Assembly: GCA_002172485.2 (NCBI GenBank) | Contig: NHFP02000010.1 | Span: 89,208 to 153,207 of the forward strand | Length of the DNA: 64,000 nucleotides | From: Crocinitomicaceae bacterium TMED114 | Lineage (GTDB): Bacteria > Bacteroidota > Bacteroidia > Flavobacteriales_D > Sanyastnellaceae | Direction of reading: 5' to 3' | Shown here: piece by piece, positions 55,036 to 63,904 of the stretch | Layout of the letters: each line of letters opens with the position of its first letter | Numbering within the stretch: the first letter of the stretch is position 1 | Made by a program: the position numbers and the translations under genes | Notes under the pieces: generated by a model | Told to the model about the DNA's origin: nothing | Database searches by the model: none | Seen by the model: only the letters and a program-made list of their open reading frames with translations

Positions 55036-55938
55036 ATGCCCAAGGCCATTCCCCTTTTGGATGCAGGCCGTTTCCTCCAAGGAGATGATGCCGCGCGAAC
55101 CGCCTTCGCCCAAGACTTGCGCGACGCGTTCTCTCGGTACGGTTTCGTCACACTGGAAGGCCATGGCTTGGATGCCGACCTGATCCAGCAGACGTACCAA
55201 TCGGCAGCGTCTTTCTTCGGCCTGCCCGTTGAACAAAAGATGGCCAGCCAGATCCCGGGCGTCGGCGGCAACTTCGGCTATACCCCCTTTGGACAGGAGC
55301 ACGCCAAGGACGAGGCGCGCGCCGATTTGAAGGAGTTTTACCACTTCGCCCAGACGCATTACACCCAACCCGACTGTGCGGCGGTTCCGGAATTCACGAA
55401 GGGTGGCCAGAAGCTGTACGCCGATCTCGAAGCGTTGGCCATTGAATTGCTCAAGGCCGTGGCCATGGGACTGGACCTTCCCGAAGACCATTTCACGGAA
55501 CAAGTCAAGGGCGGAAACAGCATCCTCAGGGTCCTCCATTATCCCCCGGCTCCAGACGCACCTGCGGATGCACCTCGGGCAGGAAGCCATGAGGACATCA
55601 ATTTGATCACCCTCCTGGTGGGCAGCTCTGCGGATGGCTTGGAGGTGTTGGACATGGACGGCGACTGGATTCCGGTCCGGGCCCACAGCCAACACCTGAC
55701 TGTCAACGTCGGTGACATGCTTCAGAACTTCACCGGCGGTGTGCTTCGTTCCACCACACACCGCGTCGTTCTGCCAGAAGGCGAAGGACGCTCCAAGTCG
55801 CGGTTCAGCCTCCCCTTCTTCCTGCATCCGCAGGGCTCCATGCCGCTCGATCCAGTCATGGGCGACCGGGAAGCCCACCCGTGCTGGACGGCTGAGGCCT
55901 TCCTCAACCACCGTCTCAAAGAAATCGGTCTCTCCTGA
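55036..55938 (+). CDS. Fe(II)/2-oxoglutarate oxygenase, isopenicillin-N-synthase-like
   Basis: 300 residues from ATG 55036. The N-terminal DIOX_N region (FSRYGFVTLEGHGLDADL) and the C-terminal double-stranded beta-helix are both present. Iron ligands are the HxD pair in AGSHEDIN and the distal His in STTHRVV; the 2OG-binding Arg-x-Ser is in KSRFSLPFF. Length fits the family. The substrate is unknown. A longer open frame upstream is a shadow of the glycosyltransferase gene. Confidence 0.85.
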   Translation: MPKAIPLLDAGRFLQGDDAARTAFAQDLRDAFSRYGFVTLEGHGLDADLIQQTYQSAASFFGLPVEQKMASQIPGVGGNFGYTPFGQEHAKDEARADLKEFYHFAQTHYTQPDCAAVPEFTKGGQKLYADLEALAIELLKAVAMGLDLPEDHFTEQVKGGNSILRVLHYPPAPDAPADAPRAGSHEDINLITLLVGSSADGLEVLDMDGDWIPVRAHSQHLTVNVGDMLQNFTGGVLRSTTHRVVLPEGEGRSKSRFSLPFFLHPQGSMPLDPVMGDREAHPCWTAEAFLNHRLKEIGLS

Positions 55939-55946
55939 CCTTGTCC

Positions 55947-56510
55947 ATGTTTGATCTTCAACCTTGGCCCTGGTACATCACCGGGCCCATGATCACCCTC
56001 ACGATGGCCGCGTTGCTCCTCATCGGAAGGCGCTTCGGTATCAGCTCCAACCTGCGGACCATATGCGCCATTGGCGGCGCCGACAAACTGTCGGACTACT
56101 TCCAATTTGACTGGAAGAGCCAACGTTGGAACTTGGTCTTCGTCCTCGGCACTCTCATTGGCGGCTTTGTGGCCAAGGAATTCCTGCTCCAGGATGCCCC
56201 CGTGGACATCCACCCTTCCACCGCTGAAGCCTTGCAGGGATTCGGCATCCAGGATGCCGGTAGCGCGTTTGCACCCGGTGCCTTGTTTGGTGCGGAAGCA
56301 TGGTCCAACCCGGTGGCCATGCTGGCCTTGTTGGTGGGCGGACTGTTCGTCGGATTCGGCACCCGTTGGGCCAATGGGTGCACCAGCGGTCACGCCATCA
56401 GCGGACTGAGCTCCCTCCAGTGGACGAGCCTCATTGCCGTGATCGGCTTCTTCATCGGCGGATTGTCGGCCACCCACTTCCTGCTTCCCACCCTTCTTCC
56501 CTTGCTCTGA
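55947..56510 (+). CDS. YeeE/YedE-family sulfur transporter subunit (first)
   Basis: 187 residues with about five hydrophobic segments. The conserved Cys lies in ANGCTSGHAISG, the core YeeE/YedE (TsuA-like) motif thought to relay thiosulfate or sulfide through the membrane. The gene is 8 bp after the oxygenase and directly before a second subunit, the two-gene arrangement common in many bacteria. The ATG at 55947 is preferred to a TTG at 55941. Confidence 0.85.
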   Translation: MFDLQPWPWYITGPMITLTMAALLLIGRRFGISSNLRTICAIGGADKLSDYFQFDWKSQRWNLVFVLGTLIGGFVAKEFLLQDAPVDIHPSTAEALQGFGIQDAGSAFAPGALFGAEAWSNPVAMLALLVGGLFVGFGTRWANGCTSGHAISGLSSLQWTSLIAVIGFFIGGLSATHFLLPTLLPLL

Positions 56511-56511
56511 C

Positions 56512-56922
56512 ATGCTGCGCATTTTCCTCCTCGGACTTTTGTTCGGCATCACCTTGACCATGGGTGAGGTGATCAGCTGGTTCCGCATCTATGAGATGTT
56601 CCGCTTCGAATCGTTCCACATGTACGGCGTCATCGGAAGCGCTGTGATGCTCGGAGCCGCGTTTCACCTTCTGGCCCGGGGCCGCGGCTGGAAAGCTGAA
56701 GGTGGGCGGGCTTTGGATGTCTTCCGGTATGACGGTAAGCTCTGGAAATCCTACCTCCTCGGAGGCACCGTGTTCGGCATGGGATGGGCCGTGACCGGTG
56801 CTTGCCCCGGGCCGTTGTTCATCACGCTGGGCGCGGGCTACCTCCCCGTCATCGTGGCCATCATCGGCGCACTCCTCGGCACCCTGCTCTACGGCATCGT
56901 ACGCCGACACCTCCCCCACTGA
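56512..56922 (+). CDS. YeeE/YedE-family sulfur transporter subunit (second, DUF6691-type)
   Basis: 136 residues, one base after the first subunit. Four hydrophobic segments and the conserved Cys in AVTGACPGPLF are shared with the partner, so the two probably form one transporter. Related pairs move thiosulfate or other reduced sulfur. It is the last gene before a 90-bp gap. Confidence 0.84.
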   Translation: MLRIFLLGLLFGITLTMGEVISWFRIYEMFRFESFHMYGVIGSAVMLGAAFHLLARGRGWKAEGGRALDVFRYDGKLWKSYLLGGTVFGMGWAVTGACPGPLFITLGAGYLPVIVAIIGALLGTLLYGIVRRHLPH

Positions 56923-57012
56923 GCTTGGCGACCCATCTCCGCCCCCGGTAGGGTTTGTTAAGAGGCTCGCGCGTACGTTCCATGGGAAGTCCTTGTTAAT
57001 TCAGCACGGACA

Positions 57013-58497
57013 ATGCTCATGAAAACAAGCACCCTTTTCATCCCCGCCCTGTCGGCCGCCTTCGGCGCGGCCCTCACCTTCTTCGCGCTGCCTCTCCGAC
57101 AAGAGGCGGGGGCAGGCCCGGCGCCCGTCCAGGCGGCGCGGTTCATTCCTTCACCGGGCCCAGCGCCGATTCAGGCCCCGCCTGCCCCACCCAGTGCCCC
57201 CTCCTCCCCGGCTCCCGCTGGCACCCCTGTGGACTTCCGCGAGGCCGCCAATGTGGCGCTGGATGCCGTGGTCCACATCCGCACCGCCCAACGCGTGCAA
57301 AGCGGCAATAGCTGGTCCCCATTTTGGGGTCAACCCCCACAAGCTGGCATCCAACGAGGGTCCGGCAGTGGTGTCATCCTGGACGCAGCGGGCTACATCG
57401 TCACCAACCACCACGTCATCGACGGCGCGGACGACATTGAAGTGGGCCTGAATGACAACCGCTCGATGAAAGCCGAACTCATCGGAAGCGATCCGGCCAC
57501 CGACATCGCAGTGCTCCGCATCGATGCGGGAAACCTGACCGCTCTCGAATGGGGCAACAGCGACGACGTCCAAGTCGGGGATTGGGTGCTGGCCGTGGGC
57601 AACCCCTTCGACCTCACGAGCACCGTCACCGCCGGCATCGTCTCCGCCAAGGCCCGCGACATTCAGCTGCTCCGGCCGGATTATGAGCGGGACGTCTTCC
57701 CTGTAGAAAGCTTCATCCAAACCGATGCCGCCGTAAATCCCGGCAACAGCGGTGGCGCCCTCGTGGATACCCGGGGTCGGCTGATGGGCATCAATACGGC
57801 CATCGCATCGCGGACCGGGAGCTATGCCGGATATGCCTTCGCTGTCCCATCCAACCTCGCCCGCAAAGTGGCCGCAGACCTGATTGAATTTGGCCGAGTG
57901 CAGCGCGCCTACCTCGGCGTCACCATCCGCCCGGTGGAAGAAGCCCTCGCCTCCTCCCTGGGCCTTCCGGAAGTGGAAGGGGTCCTGGTGGTCGGCACCA
58001 CGCCGGGAAGTGGTGCAGAGGAAGCCGGACTCAAGGAAGGCGATGTGATACTCAGTGTGGGTGGCAGCAACACCTCTTCGTTGCCCGCCTTGATGGAGCG
58101 GGTCAATCAATTCCGTCCAGGACAGTCCACCACCGTCGACATCTGGCGGGACGGACAGCTGCAGCGATTTGAAGTCGAACTGCGCGACCGCGATGGCAAC
58201 ACGGAGATGGTGTCGGCCTCGGCCACAGAGGCGGCCGACATCTCCATGGTGCTGGGTGCCCAATTGCAAGATGCTGACGATGGCGTGCTGGTCGTGGAAC
58301 CTGGTGAAGGGGCACTCGGTCTTGCCGACATCCCTGCCAACACTAGAATTTTGGCCATCGATGGGCAACGGGTCACGCGCACGAGCGATCTGGTCGAAGG
58401 ACTGGAAACAGCCATGGCGCAGGAGCGAAAAGCCGTCCTCCTCGAGGCCACCCTTCCAAATGGACGTTCCACTTGGTTTGGCGTGGGCCTTCGGTGA
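57013..58497 (+). CDS. degP: Do/HtrA-type periplasmic serine protease
   Basis: 494 residues from ATG 57013 (ATG 57019 also possible). An N-terminal membrane anchor or signal (LFIPALSAAFGAALTFFAL) and a Pro/Ala-rich linker precede the trypsin-like domain with His in TNHHVIDG (near residue 133), Asp in TDIAVLRI (near 164) and Ser in NPGNSGGA (near 245). Two PDZ domains follow (YLGVTIRPVEEALA; VLVVEPGEGALG). It degrades misfolded envelope proteins. Upstream TTTG (56954) and TACGTTC (56974) could be a promoter with 16-bp spacing. Confidence 0.93.
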   Translation: MLMKTSTLFIPALSAAFGAALTFFALPLRQEAGAGPAPVQAARFIPSPGPAPIQAPPAPPSAPSSPAPAGTPVDFREAANVALDAVVHIRTAQRVQSGNSWSPFWGQPPQAGIQRGSGSGVILDAAGYIVTNHHVIDGADDIEVGLNDNRSMKAELIGSDPATDIAVLRIDAGNLTALEWGNSDDVQVGDWVLAVGNPFDLTSTVTAGIVSAKARDIQLLRPDYERDVFPVESFIQTDAAVNPGNSGGALVDTRGRLMGINTAIASRTGSYAGYAFAVPSNLARKVAADLIEFGRVQRAYLGVTIRPVEEALASSLGLPEVEGVLVVGTTPGSGAEEAGLKEGDVILSVGGSNTSSLPALMERVNQFRPGQSTTVDIWRDGQLQRFEVELRDRDGNTEMVSASATEAADISMVLGAQLQDADDGVLVVEPGEGALGLADIPANTRILAIDGQRVTRTSDLVEGLETAMAQERKAVLLEATLPNGRSTWFGVGLR

Positions 58498-58519
58498 GTT
58501 CTGTTCCCTATCTTAAAGC

Positions 58520-59143
58520 ATGGGTCAGTCCGCCTTTCATCTCCCCCTCTTCCCACTTGGGGTCTTCCTGTTTCCAGGAGAGAAAACGGGCTTGCACATT
58601 TTCGAGCCGCGCTACCGCCAGTTGGTGGTTGAATTGGAGGACGCCATGGCAGGCGGACGAACAAAAGACAACCTTTTTGGAATCCCCTTCCATTTTGAGG
58701 ACGTCACCGCTTCCACGGGCACTTTGGTGAAGTTGGTTGACGTAAAAAAGGTCCACCCCGGAGGCCGCAAGGACATTCTGATTGAATGCGTGGGCCACTT
58801 CGAGACCCGCAGCTTCACCTCGGTGTCGTCTCCCAAATTGTATCCCTCCGGTCAAGTGTTAAAACGGGACATCGGGCTCGAAGCCGAACTCTCCCCCCAG
58901 CACTTCGCCAAAGTGCTCAAAATCAAAGAGATTCTCAGCCAACGAGACGTCGAGGTATCCGAACTGCCCGCAGACACCATCCGGGACCTTACCACGTGGT
59001 TGGGCATGCCCCCGGCGCACAAGCACAACCTGCTGACCAAACAAGGCCCGGATCGCTCGCGCTTTCTCGACAGCGTGCTGCGCTGGACACTGTTGATTCT
59101 TCAACAGGAATCCAAGGTGGAACGGGGATTCTTTCCCAATTGA
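58520..59143 (+). CDS. Lon N-terminal-domain (substrate-binding) protein
   Basis: 207 residues. It opens with the Lon-N signature FHLPLFPLGVFLFPGEKTGLHIFEPRYRQL split into LPLFPLGVFLFPGE and HIFEPRYR, and ends with a helical region (LSQRDVEVSELPADTIRDL). Stand-alone Lon-N proteins (LonB/YhfC-like) lack ATPase and protease domains; their role is unknown. A CTATCTTAAAG element lies directly before the ATG. It follows htrA by 22 bp, suggesting an envelope or protein-quality context. Confidence 0.8.
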   Translation: MGQSAFHLPLFPLGVFLFPGEKTGLHIFEPRYRQLVVELEDAMAGGRTKDNLFGIPFHFEDVTASTGTLVKLVDVKKVHPGGRKDILIECVGHFETRSFTSVSSPKLYPSGQVLKRDIGLEAELSPQHFAKVLKIKEILSQRDVEVSELPADTIRDLTTWLGMPPAHKHNLLTKQGPDRSRFLDSVLRWTLLILQQESKVERGFFPN

Positions 59144-59171
59144 TTCCGTCCTGACCCGCTCATGCCCCGGC

Positions 59172-59179
59172 TATCTTTG
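59172..59179 (+). promoter_or_regulatory. Exact -7 element TATCTTTG before the lipoprotein gene
   Basis: A perfect TAnnTTTG match; the final G is exactly 5 nt before ATG 59184. Confidence 0.6.
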
Positions 59180-59183
59180 TGGC

Positions 59184-60095
59184 ATGTCGTACAGCGCAAT
59201 TGGAACACAGCACACCCTGGCTGCCCTTGCCCGTCCCTTCTTCATTCTCGCTGCGGCCGCCGCATTGCACGGCTGTGGACTCCCCTCGACAGCGGAGAGT
59301 GGTGCAGCATTCCCCGCGGACTCCGTGGATGCGGCATCCAACACACCCCAGGCCATGGCCCCCCAATGGGAGGGCCGTCCCACCATTGAAGAGGATCCTT
59401 ATCTCGATCCGACCCACCCAGAATACATGGCGGGCCCTTCAGTGGTCCATTTCCCCCACGACAGCCTGGTTCACCTAGAATCGGGGGATTATGCCGAATT
59501 CAAGCAGCAGCTCCAGCGCTTTGTCGAAAGCAACAACGATGGGCAATACCGTACCCACTTCGAAGAGCACTACATCCCGGAGACCTTTCCAACCGACTCC
59601 GTGTTCGAGCTCTACGTCCGCATGTGGGGGCAATGGGACAGCATCGGGGTGCGCAATCGGTTCGACCACTGGGCAGTGCGCTACATCTCCCCATTCGAAA
59701 TCGGCGAGGTCTACGACGTGGCCTTGGCGGAAGTGGACATTCGACACCACATGGTCTTCGAAAAGCGGTGGACTGGCAACTATCGCAATTTCGGCCGCAC
59801 CCTAGGCCAGCGTTATCCCGGGGCCGACATCACGTACCGGGATACCACTTGGGTCAAAGCCAACGGGGACACCATGCTGCGCCGCCACATCACAGCGGAA
59901 GCGGAACGGTTCTTGTGGGCTGTCCGCGACCATGGCGACAATGGACGTGGCGATAAACTCTGCTGGATGAACGACGGGTGGCAACTCGTCCCCGATGTGG
60001 TGGCCATCATGGACAGTGCAGCTGTGATGCAAGTGCAGGACCACCAAGCCGAATTCGGTACCCTCCTCACCCGGCCGCAGGTTTCTGGACGATGA
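59184..60095 (+). CDS. Putative lipoprotein of unknown function
   Basis: 303 residues. A lipoprotein-type signal (FFILAAAAALHGC) is followed by an acidic, Pro-containing linker and a mixed alpha/beta body rich in aromatic residues (FELYVRMWGQWDSIGVRNRFDHWAVRY, RRHITAEAERFLWAVRDHG). No recognisable enzyme motif. It has its own start-proximal promoter-like element and the next gene begins 157 bp later, so it is probably a single-gene unit. I do not recognise the family. Confidence 0.65.
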   Translation: MSYSAIGTQHTLAALARPFFILAAAAALHGCGLPSTAESGAAFPADSVDAASNTPQAMAPQWEGRPTIEEDPYLDPTHPEYMAGPSVVHFPHDSLVHLESGDYAEFKQQLQRFVESNNDGQYRTHFEEHYIPETFPTDSVFELYVRMWGQWDSIGVRNRFDHWAVRYISPFEIGEVYDVALAEVDIRHHMVFEKRWTGNYRNFGRTLGQRYPGADITYRDTTWVKANGDTMLRRHITAEAERFLWAVRDHGDNGRGDKLCWMNDGWQLVPDVVAIMDSAAVMQVQDHQAEFGTLLTRPQVSGR

Positions 60096-60252
60096 TGCAG
60101 CCTGAGTTCCCCATGGCCATCGGGACCATGCCCGCCATGTCAGACATGGCAGTGGATTCGTCCGTTCAGGCCGGCATCTTCACTTTGGACAGCCGACGCT
60201 GGTGGGGACCTTCCTCTCTGGATGTCTCTGCTGCAGCGCCCTCTCTTGCCAC

Positions 60253-61149
60253 ATGAGCTTCCGAGTGGACAACGAATGGGGTGAACTCAAACAGGTCATA
60301 GTCGGTCACGGCCGAAATATGCATGCCCCAACATCGGCTGAGGATGCCTTCGACCCCACGTCTTTTTTGCACTTAGATTCAGGGACATATCCGGTCATGG
60401 ATGAAGTGGTGCTTCAACTTGATGGCCTCGCAGAAGTTCTCGCGAATTTCGGGGTGGAAGTGCTTCGGCCACACGATGTCCCCGACCTCGAACAAGTCTT
60501 TGCCCGAGATGTGGGGTTTGTGGTGGAGGACCAATTCTTCCGGTCTGCCATGATCGAGAACCGGGAAGCCGAGTGGCTAGGTGTATCCCCCTTGATTCCC
60601 GAGGCATCGGTGCGCAGCATGCCCCAGCACATTCGTGCCGAAGGGGGAGATGTGCTGTTGCTCGACGACGCGATTGCCGTCGGCGTCACAGTGCAGGCCG
60701 ATCAACTTCACCTGCAGACTGCGCGGACCCACGCCGACGCTGTGGATTTCCTGCAAAGCGTCTTTCCACATCGAGAAGTCATGGGCCTGGAACTGCACAA
60801 GCACGACCGCGACCCCATGCGCTGCGCCCTTCACCTCGATTGCGCCTTCATGCCGCTCGGCCACGGGGAAGCCATTGTCTGTCGGGAAGCTTTTCTGAAC
60901 GGACGACAACGGGACGACCTGCTCTCGCGCTTCAAGGGCACGGTGGACATCACACTCCAAGAAGCGGCTCTGCTGCAAAGCAATTTGCTCCACCTGACCC
61001 CGGACACCCTCCTCATCGACCCGCGTTACCAACGCCTGAGCCAGGTCCTACGCGAGATGGGTTACGAACTGGTTGAAGTGCCAATGCACCACGTCGGCAA
61101 AATGGGCGGACTGTTTCGCTGTGCAACCCTGCCCCTTCTGCGCCATTGA
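60253..61149 (+). CDS. Amidinotransferase/arginine-deiminase-superfamily enzyme
   Basis: 298 residues from ATG 60253 (MSFRVDNEWGELKQVIVGHG). It shows the guanidine-modifying fold: an ARDVGFV acidic motif near residue 80, AEGGDVL, HLDCAFMPL with the catalytic-type His, and the C-terminal Cys in GGLFRCATLPL. Relatives hydrolyse or transfer amidino groups from arginine-like substrates. It lies 2 bp before ctlX and likely acts in the same pathway. The 157 bp upstream hold no recognised gene. Confidence 0.8.
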   Translation: MSFRVDNEWGELKQVIVGHGRNMHAPTSAEDAFDPTSFLHLDSGTYPVMDEVVLQLDGLAEVLANFGVEVLRPHDVPDLEQVFARDVGFVVEDQFFRSAMIENREAEWLGVSPLIPEASVRSMPQHIRAEGGDVLLLDDAIAVGVTVQADQLHLQTARTHADAVDFLQSVFPHREVMGLELHKHDRDPMRCALHLDCAFMPLGHGEAIVCREAFLNGRQRDDLLSRFKGTVDITLQEAALLQSNLLHLTPDTLLIDPRYQRLSQVLREMGYELVEVPMHHVGKMGGLFRCATLPLLRH

Positions 61150-61151
61150 CC

Positions 61152-62114
61152 ATGAATGCTCCTGACCCAACCCGCCAGCAAAGCGCTGACCTGCTCCTGA
61201 TGATTCGGCCTGCTTCGTTTCGCATGAACGAGCAGACCGCGGTCAACAATGCCTACCAACAGCCTGCAGACGCCGAAGTGGACACCGTGGCTGTGGCACA
61301 GGCTGAATTCGACGGCTTGGTCAATCGACTGCGCGACCATGGCATCACGGTGTGCGTTCAGGACGACGACGCCGACCGCGATACCCCAGACGCCCTCTTC
61401 CCCAACAATTGGGTCAGCTTCCACGCAGATGGTCGGGTGGGACTTTACCCCATGTTCGCTGTGAATCGCCGCCGCGAGCGGCGAGAAGACCTCTTGCTGA
61501 GGCTGGCCACAGACCACGTCCGCCACATCGAGGAATTCGTCGACTTCACGGAGTTCGAGAAGCACAATGTCTTCCTGGAAGGGACAGGAAGCCTCATTTT
61601 GGACCGCGTCAACATGGTGGCCTACGCCTCTCTCGGCCCCCGCACGGACGAGCAGGCCACCCGACAATTCTGCGACACTTTCGGCTACGACCTCGTCTCC
61701 TTCAAGGCTTGCCAGACTTCGGGTGACACCTCGGCTCCCATCTACCACACGAATGTCATGCTGGCCATCGGAACCCAGTGGGCGGTGGTCTGCGACAGCA
61801 TCATTCCAGATGCGGCCGAAAGACAACATGTGCTGGACGCCCTCACCCGTTCCGGGCGCACCGTCATCCGCATCACGGCCAATCAAGTCAATGGCTTCGC
61901 CGGCAATGTGCTCGAAGTCCGGAATTCCTCCGGCGAGCGGTTCATCACCATGTCCAGCGCCGCGCGCAATGCGTTCACACCAGAACAACGCGATCGTCTG
62001 TCGGACTTTGCCACCCTCGTTCACGCCCCCATTCCCACCATTGAACATCTCGGTGGCGGCTCGGTCCGCTGCATGCTCGCCGAAGTGTTCCTCCCCCCTG
62101 CTGACGCCCTCTGA
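61152..62114 (+). CDS. ctlX: Citrulline-utilization hydrolase CtlX
   Basis: 320 residues. CtlX-type motifs are clear: MIRPASFRMNEQTAVNN, the substrate loop FPNNWVSFHADGRV with YPM, FLEGTGSLI, YHTNVMLAIG and a C-terminal catalytic-type Cys in GGGSVRCML. In Francisella, CtlX hydrolyses citrulline to ornithine, CO2 and ammonia. Together with the preceding amidinotransferase-like enzyme this could form an arginine-citrulline-ornithine route. It is 2 bp before argS. Confidence 0.85.
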   Translation: MNAPDPTRQQSADLLLMIRPASFRMNEQTAVNNAYQQPADAEVDTVAVAQAEFDGLVNRLRDHGITVCVQDDDADRDTPDALFPNNWVSFHADGRVGLYPMFAVNRRRERREDLLLRLATDHVRHIEEFVDFTEFEKHNVFLEGTGSLILDRVNMVAYASLGPRTDEQATRQFCDTFGYDLVSFKACQTSGDTSAPIYHTNVMLAIGTQWAVVCDSIIPDAAERQHVLDALTRSGRTVIRITANQVNGFAGNVLEVRNSSGERFITMSSAARNAFTPEQRDRLSDFATLVHAPIPTIEHLGGGSVRCMLAEVFLPPADAL

Positions 62115-62116
62115 AC

Positions 62117-63904
62117 ATGCGCCTCGACCAACAGCTGCAAGCCCTGGCTGCACAAGCCTTCCAATCGTGCTTTGATGCGGCCTTGCCCGCCTCGGACTTC
62201 TCCATTCAGAAAACCCGAAAGGAATTCGCCGGGGACCGTACGCTCGTCTGCTTCCCATTGGCGCGACACAGCCGGATGAAACCGGACGCCACGGCGGAGG
62301 CCCTTGGCCAAGCCTTGGTGGCAGCCGATGGCCCCGTCCTTGCATTCAATGTGGTCAAAGGGTTCCTCAACCTCGAGCTGGACCCGACCTTGTGGCGCGA
62401 CTGGCTGCTTCAGGAGGCGGCCCAAGGAAACTATGGGCGCCGGCCTGCGGGAAGCGCTCCCCACGTCATGGTGGAATACAGCTCCCCCAACACCAACAAG
62501 CCGCTGCACCTGGGCCACTTGCGAAACAACTTCCTCGGCCACTCCATCAGCCGCATCCTCGAGGCCCATGGCCACACGGTAACCAAGGTGCAAATCATCA
62601 ACGACCGGGGCATCCACATCTGCAAATCCATGGTGGCCTGGCGCAAATTTGGGGAAGGCGAAACTCCGAAGTCCAGTGGGCTCAAAGGAGACAAGCTCGT
62701 GGGCAAATACTACGTGGCCTTTAACCAAGCCTACAAGGCAGAGGTCCAGGGACTCATCGATGGCGGCATGGACAAGGCGGCGGCCGAGAAGCAAGCCCCC
62801 ATTCTCCTCGAAGCACAAGAAACGCTTCGGCTGTGGGAAGATGGAGACGCTGCCACTGTGGACCTCTGGAAGACCATGAATGGCTGGGTGTATGCGGGAT
62901 TTGATACCACCTATGCCACCATGGGGGTCGAATTCGACAAGCTCTATTACGAAAGCGACACCTACCTCATCGGCAAGGACCGGGTCATGGAAGGCTTAGA
63001 GCGCGGCGCATTCGAGCAGCGTGAAGACGGTTCAGTGTGGGTCGATTTGTCGGAAGACGGGCTCGATGAGAAACTTCTCCTGCGTCAAGACGGCACCGCC
63101 GTCTACATGACCCAGGACATTGGCACTGCCCTGCTCCGATTCCAGGACGTCCCGGATCTCGACCGGCAGGTCTATACCGTGGGCAACGAACAGGAATACC
63201 ACTTCAAGGTGCTCTTCCTGGTGTTGGGCAAACTCGGATTCGAACAAGCCCAGCGCTGCCACCACCTGAGTTACGGCATGGTCGAATTGCCAGAAGGCAA
63301 GATGAAATCCCGCGAAGGCACTGTGGTGGACGCAGACGACCTCATGGACGAGATGTTCGGCATTGCCCGGGACATCGCTGCAGAGGCTGGCAAACTCGAT
63401 GATGTGAGTGAAGCAGAGCAACAAGAGGTTTTCCAACGGGTTGGACTCAGCGCCCTCAAATACTACCTGCTCAAGGTGGATCCGAAAAAGAACATGATGT
63501 TCGATCCCAAGGCCTCCATCGACTTCTATGGAAATACCGGGCCGTTCATCCTCTTCAATTACGTTCGCGGGCGCAGTGTGTTGCGCAAGGCAGAAGCTGA
63601 AGGCCTGACCCTTCCAACAGGTGGCATCGCCACCCCTGGCGCAGACGAAATGGACATGGTGGGCCTGCTCCACGACCTCCCCGATGTGGTGGCCGAAGCC
63701 GCAGAGACCTACAACCCTGCCCTCATTGCAAACTGGTGCTACGACCTCACCAAGTCGTACAGCAGCTATTACCAGGACCACAGCATCCTCGGCGCAGAAG
63801 ATGAGGCTGTCCGAAACTTGCGAATGGCGCTGACAGAGCGGTTTACGCGCACCTTGAATCTGGGCATGTCCCTGTTGGGCATCGCCTTGCCGGAGCGCAT
63901 GTGA
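62117..63904 (+). CDS. argS: Arginyl-tRNA synthetase
   Basis: 595 residues. Class Ia motifs: HIGH-like HLGHLRN near residue 131, the KMSKS-equivalent EGKMKSREGT near 394 and the C-terminal anticodon-binding DALR domain. It starts 2 bp after ctlX, so arginine charging and arginine/citrulline metabolism share an operon here. Confidence 0.96.
   Translation: MRLDQQLQALAAQAFQSCFDAALPASDFSIQKTRKEFAGDRTLVCFPLARHSRMKPDATAEALGQALVAADGPVLAFNVVKGFLNLELDPTLWRDWLLQEAAQGNYGRRPAGSAPHVMVEYSSPNTNKPLHLGHLRNNFLGHSISRILEAHGHTVTKVQIINDRGIHICKSMVAWRKFGEGETPKSSGLKGDKLVGKYYVAFNQAYKAEVQGLIDGGMDKAAAEKQAPILLEAQETLRLWEDGDAATVDLWKTMNGWVYAGFDTTYATMGVEFDKLYYESDTYLIGKDRVMEGLERGAFEQREDGSVWVDLSEDGLDEKLLLRQDGTAVYMTQDIGTALLRFQDVPDLDRQVYTVGNEQEYHFKVLFLVLGKLGFEQAQRCHHLSYGMVELPEGKMKSREGTVVDADDLMDEMFGIARDIAAEAGKLDDVSEAEQQEVFQRVGLSALKYYLLKVDPKKNMMFDPKASIDFYGNTGPFILFNYVRGRSVLRKAEAEGLTLPTGGIATPGADEMDMVGLLHDLPDVVAEAAETYNPALIANWCYDLTKSYSSYYQDHSILGAEDEAVRNLRMALTERFTRTLNLGMSLLGIALPERM

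Noticed and set aside
60096-60252. Upstream start (GTG or ATG near 60202) for the amidinotransferase
   Set aside because: The extra residues resemble nothing in the family; the conserved N terminus starts at 60253, with CTTG 5 nt upstream.
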